Made by a program: the position numbers and the translations under genes. The notes under the pieces are model-generated. The model did not search any database, was not told where the DNA came from, and saw only the letters and a program-made list of their open reading frames with translations. Positions 8,701 through 11,236 of a DNA stretch of 11,236 bases are shown here, one piece after another (the stretch's first letter is position 1; every line of letters starts with the position of its first letter). This DNA is from Archaeoglobales archaeon. GTDB lineage: Archaea > Halobacteriota > Archaeoglobi > Archaeoglobales > Archaeoglobaceae. The stretch spans positions 1 through 11,236 of the forward strand of contig QMZF01000009.1 of assembly GCA_003663055.1 (NCBI GenBank), given 5' to 3'.

Positions 8701-9159
8701 CGCTTTAATCTCATAGCTCCTAAGCATGTCGTTTCTTTCAATGCCTTCTATAACTACGCCATCCATGCATGCCAAATCCTTATCAATCAGGTAGCGGTAG
8801 GCGAAGGGTATGTCCGCTTCTCTAACCTCCAAAAGTTCTCCAACAGCTTCACGAAGCTTCGGGACGTGCTGAGGATGTTTTGCATAGATCTTGAAGACCT
8901 CAACTTCTTTACCGAGGTTTTTTGCAACGGTTTCCTCTACTCCAGCGGGAGAGATTACCTCTTTTCTCTTCTGTATTTTTATACTCATTATATCTTCAGC
9001 CGTCACACCTTCCTCCTTTAGGGCATAGAAGTACGGCTGAAAAGAGCGATCATAGGCTACAAAGATACCTCTATCGTCCTTACACCACAGTCTGATTACG
9101 GCTTTTCCATTTTCTGTTACATAATCCGCATCGAGCAACCAGCCTTCAACTACAGCCAT
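5761..9159 (-). CDS. polB: Family-B replicative DNA polymerase with an in-frame intein in motif A
   Basis: Precursor of 1132 residues; after removal of the intein (416-762) the polymerase is 785 residues, a normal archaeal PolB1 length. It copies DNA 5'->3' with 3'->5' proofreading. Exonuclease motifs: DCE (171-173), NQDNFD (229-234) and YARQD (326-330). Polymerase motifs: A, split as LDFA (412-415) and SMYPSI (763-768) with the metal-binding Asp413; B, KVLTNSFYG (844-852); C, YGDTDS (894-899). HPQHVP at 95-100 matches the uracil-sensing pocket of archaeal PolBs. The C terminus, QKTLDAFW (1125-1132), is a PIP box for binding PCNA. The polymerase is active only if the intein splices out. The start ATG follows a TATA box at about 25 nt, so the mRNA is probably leaderless. 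It is transcribed away from pycA, and the neighbours downstream are unrelated metabolic genes. All catalytic residues are intact. Confidence 0.97.
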   Translation of the reverse strand: MAVVEGWLLDADYVTENGKAVIRLWCKDDRGIFVAYDRSFQPYFYALKEEGVTAEDIMSIKIQKRKEVISPAGVEETVAKNLGKEVEVFKIYAKHPQHVPKLREAVGELLEVREADIPFAYRYLIDKDLACMDGVVIEGIERNDMLRSYEIKAVERRPKEDYPELTTLAFDCEMLSAIGMPDPEKDPIIVISVKSGDFEDIINGNEREVIRKFVKYIKEIDPDIIVGYNQDNFDWPYIKKRAEKLGVKLDIGRDRSNLVIRGGRPKIAGRLNVDLYDIAMRSIDVKIKKLENVAEYLGTKVELADIEAKDIYKHWTRGDREAVLKYARQDILNTYFIAEELLPMHYELSRMIRIPLDDVTRCGRGKQVEWLLMSEAYRLSELAPNPREIGESYEGAFVLEPARGLHENVICLDFACHPEDTIVTVKGKGKIRISEVKEGDYVLGKNGWHRVKKVWVYDYDGILIDVNGLKCTPNHKIPIFKRNCNQNFVKDKVAIAIAQGKVNGKVIRCKIFDEVSEIEKNNINSEDILKGELAGILLAEGLLKRGAKYFDKSSKERISHQHRVEISINSNEKEFKERIKYIFKKLWNVELHEIKHKNGITLSTAKKEIYHHVAKLLDEIEELDARSVLRGFFEGDGSVNLARRTIVFNTKSRDKLKIVAELLDKLGIGYSWHELKGNKSMCIIEIAKRDDIVKFATLVGAISNDKSEKIKRILEEKTFKISGGFYNTEDIKVSTSHYRGKVYDLTLEGEPYYFANGILTHNSMYPSIMISFNISPDTLVLGKCEDCNIAPEVGHKFRKEPDGFFKRILRMLIEKRREIKKIMKKLDRESNEYRLLDIKQATLKVLTNSFYGYTGWSLARWYCRECAEATTAWGRHFIKKSARIAGELGLEVLYGDTDSIFVKKSGLNLEELKKEVKKLIGKLREEMPIQIEIDEYYNAIFFVEKKRYAGLTADGRIIVKGLEVRRGDWCELAKRVQRNVIEIILKDRNPEKAVNYVRKVIEEIKGGKVPIEDYIIYKGLTRKPSKYESVQAHVKAAMKAAKKGIVYTIGSKVGFVILKGAGSIGDRAFPSDLIEDFDGDSIVDVDGNRYKLDKDYYIDNQVIPVVMRILERFGYNESQIKGREQKTLDAFW
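6874..7914 (-). mobile_element. Intein with LAGLIDADG homing endonuclease in polB motif A
   Basis: Precursor residues 416-762 (347 aa) break the conserved string LDFA/SMYPSI and have the blocks of a self-splicing intein. Block A begins Cys416-HPEDTIVTV and continues to VKEGDYVLG. Block B is CTPNHKI with Thr472 and His475. Two endonuclease motifs follow: LAGILLAEG (533-541, acidic Glu540) and LRGFFEGDG (629-637, acidic Asp636). Block F is VYDLTLEG (742-749). Block G is FANGILTHN ending His761-Asn762, followed by extein Ser763 as the +1 nucleophile. Cys1, terminal Asn and Ser+1 make a class 1 splicing mechanism feasible, and both endonuclease acids are present, so homing may still work. The His usually found in block F is Tyr752. 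The stretch appears richer in A/T than the host gene (about 20 of 60 G/C at 7321-7380 against 28 of 60 at 8641-8700), in keeping with horizontal arrival. Confidence 0.97.
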
Positions 9160-9181
9160 CTCTCAATCATTGCGGTAAGTT

Positions 9182-9189
9182 CTTAAAAA
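9182..9189 (-). promoter_or_regulatory. Promoter (TATA box) of polB
   Basis: Minus strand TTTTTAAG, ending 22 nt before the polB ATG. The expected start site falls at or next to the ATG, and no good Shine-Dalgarno sequence lies between (only GAGAG directly before the ATG). A leaderless transcript is therefore likely. Confidence 0.55.
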
Positions 9190-9370
9190 GGTATCCGCTT
9201 TAAGTAATGCGTGTCTGGTTGTTGAATCGATTGAAATCCCAGGTTCTAATGAGCGCAACACTTGAAATTGCATTATTTATCCACCTACTGACCACTCAGC
9301 CACTTAATCCCCTCAACTCTACAAACTCCTCAGCGTATAAACCTAGAAACTCTTGAACGATAAATCCTGA

Positions 9371-9386
9371 AAAACTATTTAAATAG
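9371..9386 (+). promoter_or_regulatory. Promoter of pycA, with palindromic TATA box
   Basis: AAAA followed by CTATTTAAATAG (9375-9386), a perfect 12-base palindrome containing the TATA box ATTTAAAT at 9377-9384. The box ends 20 nt before the pycA ATG, so its centre is about 25 nt from the start codon and a leaderless mRNA is expected. The A-rich bases in front would be the BRE. Confidence 0.65.
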
Positions 9387-9404
9387 TGAGGCAAACGAGC
9401 AGCG

Positions 9405-10877
9405 ATGTTCCGAAAGATACTCGTTGCAAACAGAGGTGAAATTGCAGTAAGAATTATGCGTGCTTGTAAGGAATTGGACATCTCTACGGTGGCTATTTAC
9501 AGCACTGCTGACAAGAAATCGTTCCATCGTGTTTACGCTGATGAAGCTTACTGGATAGGGAAGCCGGAGCCGAAGGACAGCTACCTCAACATAGACAAGA
9601 TAATAGAAGTTGCAAAGAGGGCGGAATGCGAAGCAATACACCCTGGATACGGCTTTCTTGCTGAGAATGCCGAATTCGCTAAGCGATGTGAAGAAGAGGG
9701 CATCAAGTTCATTGGCCCCCCATCGAGTGTTATAGAGGCCATGGGCTCCAAGCTCAATGCAAGAAAACTGATGGGCGAAGCAGGTGTGCCTGTCGTACCT
9801 GGTAGCCCTGAACTTAGGAGCCTAGATGATGCATATAAGTGGGCCGACAGAGTAGGTTATCCCGTAGCAATCAAAGCTTCAGGCGGTGGAGGAGGTATTG
9901 GCATATCCATAGCGTGGAATGAGGATGAATTAGAGGCTGCATATCATCGCTCTAAAACGCTTGGTGAGAAGTACTTTAAAGATCCGGCAGTTTACATCGA
10001 GAAGTACATGCCAAAGCCCCGTCACATTGAATTTCAAATTCTCGCCGATGAACATGGCGGAGTTATCCATCTCGGCGAAAGAGAGTGTAGCATTCAGCGT
10101 AGGCACCAGAAGGTCATAGAGGAAGCTCCATCTCCTGTGGTTGACGAAGAAACGAGAGAAAGAGTTGGCAAGCTTGCAGTAAAGGGTGCAAAACACATCA
10201 AATATACAAATGCAGGTACGATGGAATTTCTCTACTACGATGGCGAGTTCTACTTCCTCGAAATGAATACACGTATTCAAGTGGAGCATCCGATAACGGA
10301 GCTGGTTACGGGAATTGACATTGTGAAGTACCAGATTAGGATCGCGTACGGCGAAGAGCTCCGTCACGACCAGGAAGATATAGAGCTTCGGGGGCATGCG
10401 ATCGAGTGCAGAATTTACGCTGAAGATCCAATCACGTTCATGCCAAAAACTGGCAAAATAGTCCACTACCGCAGTCCAGGTGGAATAGGCGTAAGGGTTG
10501 ATAGCGGCATCCATATGGGCTGTGAGATAACACCCTACTACGACCCGATGATATCCAAGCTCTCAGTTTGGGGCAACGATAGAATGGAAGCGATTCAAAG
10601 GATGCGGAGAGCGTTGCACGGTTACATAATAGACGGCGTCGAAACAAACATACCATTCCACATGGCTGTGATGTACAACGAAGCCTTCGTGAGGGGCGAG
10701 ACGCACACGAATTTCATCGAGGAGCAGAACATTAAGGAGTACATTAAGAAGATAACAGAGGAGCTCCAGCCGCTGAAGAAGAAGCTCGCAGAAATCTTCT
10801 GGGAGGAGGAGCTGACCAAGGAAGAAGTCATCGCCGCAACAATAGCTGCGCTCTGCCATGCGAAGACTGCTGTTTAG
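9405..10877 (+). CDS. pycA: Biotin carboxylase, pyruvate carboxylase subunit A type
   Basis: A 490-residue biotin carboxylase that would carboxylate the biotin of a carrier partner using ATP and bicarbonate. The N-terminal domain opens [16 protein letters not shown] and contains [10 protein letters not shown] (79-88). The ATP-grasp domain has the glycine-rich loop [10 protein letters not shown] (158-167), [11 protein letters not shown] with Lys236, [11 protein letters not shown] with Glu286, Asn288, Arg290 and Glu294, and Arg336. All lie two residues before their E. coli AccC equivalents. It exceeds AccC (449) by a helical, charged tail at about 441-490, and the glycine loop ends in IGI rather than RGM. 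Both features resemble subunit A of archaeal two-subunit pyruvate carboxylase, which makes oxaloacetate for anabolism. The carrier/transcarboxylase subunit (PycB) is not next to it, so acyl-CoA carboxylase use cannot be excluded. The ATG is the natural family start and follows a TATA box at leaderless spacing. Confidence 0.93.
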   Translation: MFRKILVANRGEIAVRIMRACKELDISTVAIYSTADKKSFHRVYADEAYWIGKPEPKDSYLNIDKIIEVAKRAECEAIHPGYGFLAENAEFAKRCEEEGIKFIGPPSSVIEAMGSKLNARKLMGEAGVPVVPGSPELRSLDDAYKWADRVGYPVAIKASGGGGGIGISIAWNEDELEAAYHRSKTLGEKYFKDPAVYIEKYMPKPRHIEFQILADEHGGVIHLGERECSIQRRHQKVIEEAPSPVVDEETRERVGKLAVKGAKHIKYTNAGTMEFLYYDGEFYFLEMNTRIQVEHPITELVTGIDIVKYQIRIAYGEELRHDQEDIELRGHAIECRIYAEDPITFMPKTGKIVHYRSPGGIGVRVDSGIHMGCEITPYYDPMISKLSVWGNDRMEAIQRMRRALHGYIIDGVETNIPFHMAVMYNEAFVRGETHTNFIEEQNIKEYIKKITEELQPLKKKLAEIFWEEELTKEEVIAATIAALCHAKTAV

Positions 10878-10887
10878 TCAAGTGTTA

Positions 10888-11001
10888 ATGTTCAAAATTT
10901 CGGACTTGAGGAGTGGTGGGGCAGCAGCAAATGCCACAATTCCGGCAATTAGCTTAATCTTCATCTTGCTCCTTGTGTCCTTTAGTAAAATCTTGAAGTG
11001 A
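10888..11001 (+). CDS. Possible 37-residue single-pass membrane mini-protein
   Basis: An ATG at 10888, ten nt after the pycA stop, opens a 37-codon frame ending in TGA. The predicted peptide has a polar, glycine/alanine-rich N terminus (MFKISDLRSGGAAANA) and one hydrophobic segment at about 18-33 (IPAISLIFILLLVSFS), then a lysine-containing tail. This is the layout of a small membrane protein. An in-frame GTG lies two codons upstream. The only ribosome-site candidate is AAGTG (10880-10884), which is weak. I recognise no family. It could be co-transcribed with pycA, be a remnant of a longer gene, or be a chance frame, since U-rich sequence on its own yields hydrophobic codons. Confidence 0.27.
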   Translation: MFKISDLRSGGAAANATIPAISLIFILLLVSFSKILK

Positions 11002-11065
11002 GTGAGAAGTCATAGGTTACAAAGTATGAGATGTAAGGTATGAAAATACTCAACGTTCCAAATCT

Positions 11066-11077
11066 ATTTATATAAAT
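11066..11077 (+). promoter_or_regulatory. Promoter (TATA box) of the SPFH protein gene
   Basis: ATTTATATAAAT, a perfect 12-base palindrome and near-ideal archaeal TATA box, ends 16 nt before the ATG at 11094. The implied start site is at or very close to that ATG. AAGGT (11089-11093) directly precedes the ATG but would be barely or not at all transcribed if the spacing is standard. Confidence 0.65.
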
Positions 11078-11093
11078 TGTACAAAGTCAAGGT

Positions 11094-11236
11094 ATGAACC
11101 TGGGCTCGAATTTAATACTTATAGGACTAGCAGTTGTCGTAATTCTCTTTCTGCTGTCTGCCATAAGGGTTGTTAAGGAGTACGAAAGGGGCGTAATATT
11201 CAGGCTTGGCAGGCTTGTTGGGGCGAGAGGACCGGG
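11094..11236 (+). CDS. SPFH/stomatin-like (slipin) membrane protein, N-terminal part (cut by window edge)
   Basis: Partial: 47 codons before the right edge. The peptide begins MNLGSNLILIGLAVVVILF, with a hydrophobic anchor at about residues 6-24, and continues AIRVVKEYERGVIFRLGRL (24-42) and VGARGPG. A short N-terminal membrane anchor followed by V-x-EYERGVIFRLGR is the hallmark of stomatins/slipins, membrane scaffolding proteins of the SPFH (band 7) superfamily. In archaea these are often paired with an NfeD-type membrane serine protease that can cleave the stomatin; such a partner would lie beyond the window. The start fits both the TATA spacing and the usual length of the anchor. The family call rests on the first 47 residues only, but the motif is distinctive. 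Confidence 0.9.
   Translation, partial: MNLGSNLILIGLAVVVILFLLSAIRVVKEYERGVIFRLGRLVGARGP

Larger units (their letters stand above)
9160..9404. other. Divergent intergenic region between polB and pycA
   Basis: This 245-bp stretch separates two divergent genes. Its left edge holds the polB TATA box and its right edge the pycA TATA box. The 150 bases between carry no convincing gene, RNA or terminator. A hexamer AAACTC recurs at 9323 and 9347, exactly 24 nt apart, within two loosely similar 24-nt units (15 of 24 matches), which is too weak to call a repeat. Confidence 0.6.

Noticed and set aside
9220..9275. GTTGAATCGATTGAAATCCC and nearby bases, considered as a CRISPR repeat remnant or C/D-box small RNA
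   Set aside because: No second copy exists in the window, and no proper C box (RTGATGA) and D box (CTGA) pair with the right spacing is present.
9323..9370. Two 24-nt units beginning AAACTC in the polB-pycA spacer, considered as a tandem repeat or regulator sites
   Set aside because: Only 15 of 24 positions agree and no third unit is present, which is near what A/T-rich sequence can give by chance.
9930..10514. 194-codon open frame on the minus strand inside pycA
   Set aside because: It lies opposite the ATP-grasp core of pycA, which is fully conserved. The length results from the codon bias of the sense gene, and the translation resembles no family I know.
10957..10983. Pyrimidine-rich stretch considered as a terminator after pycA
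   Set aside because: It is mixed C and T with interruptions, with no continuous T-run. It also coincides with the hydrophobic codons of the possible mini-protein, so I did not call it.

Overview
The window looks like a piece of chromosome from a thermophilic euryarchaeon, most likely a member of the Archaeoglobales. The evidence is a uracil-pocket family-B DNA polymerase with a C-terminal PIP box, archaeal TATA boxes placed 20-25 nt before start codons, a two-subunit-type pyruvate carboxylase A subunit, and a purC-like/carA/carB/larB gene order that I associate with Archaeoglobus. The genus is an inference; the archaeal assignment is firm.

Layout, left to right. (1) Positions 1-5682 are a four-gene minus-strand operon, in transcription order purC-like, carA, carB, larB (larB runs off the left edge). 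It is tightly packed: purC/carA overlap by 4 nt (ATGA), carA/carB are 9 nt apart, and carB/larB overlap by 20 nt. It joins a purine-pathway enzyme, both subunits of carbamoyl-phosphate synthetase (pyrimidine and arginine supply) and a PurE-fold carboxylase of the LarB type. (2) Positions 5683-5760 hold a T-run that may end polB transcription, and the operon promoter. (3) Positions 5761-9159 (minus) encode a family-B replicative DNA polymerase whose polymerase motif A is interrupted by a 347-residue intein with a LAGLIDADG homing endonuclease. The spliced product would be 785 residues. (4) Positions 9160-9404 are a divergent intergenic region with one promoter facing each way. (5) Positions 9405-10877 (+) encode a biotin carboxylase, best read as pyruvate carboxylase subunit A. 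(6) Positions 10878-11093 contain a possible 37-residue membrane mini-protein, a small duplicated motif and a strong TATA box. (7) From 11094 to the right edge (+) is the start of a membrane-anchored SPFH/stomatin-like protein.

No stretch over 300 bases lacks a gene. I see no rRNA, tRNA, CRISPR array or insertion sequence. The only clear mobile element is the intein. The genes are otherwise ordinary housekeeping metabolism and replication. The points that merit a second look are the intein, the linkage of LarB and a PurC-like protein with carAB, the possible mini-protein, and the contrast between leaderless operon heads and Shine-Dalgarno-led internal genes.
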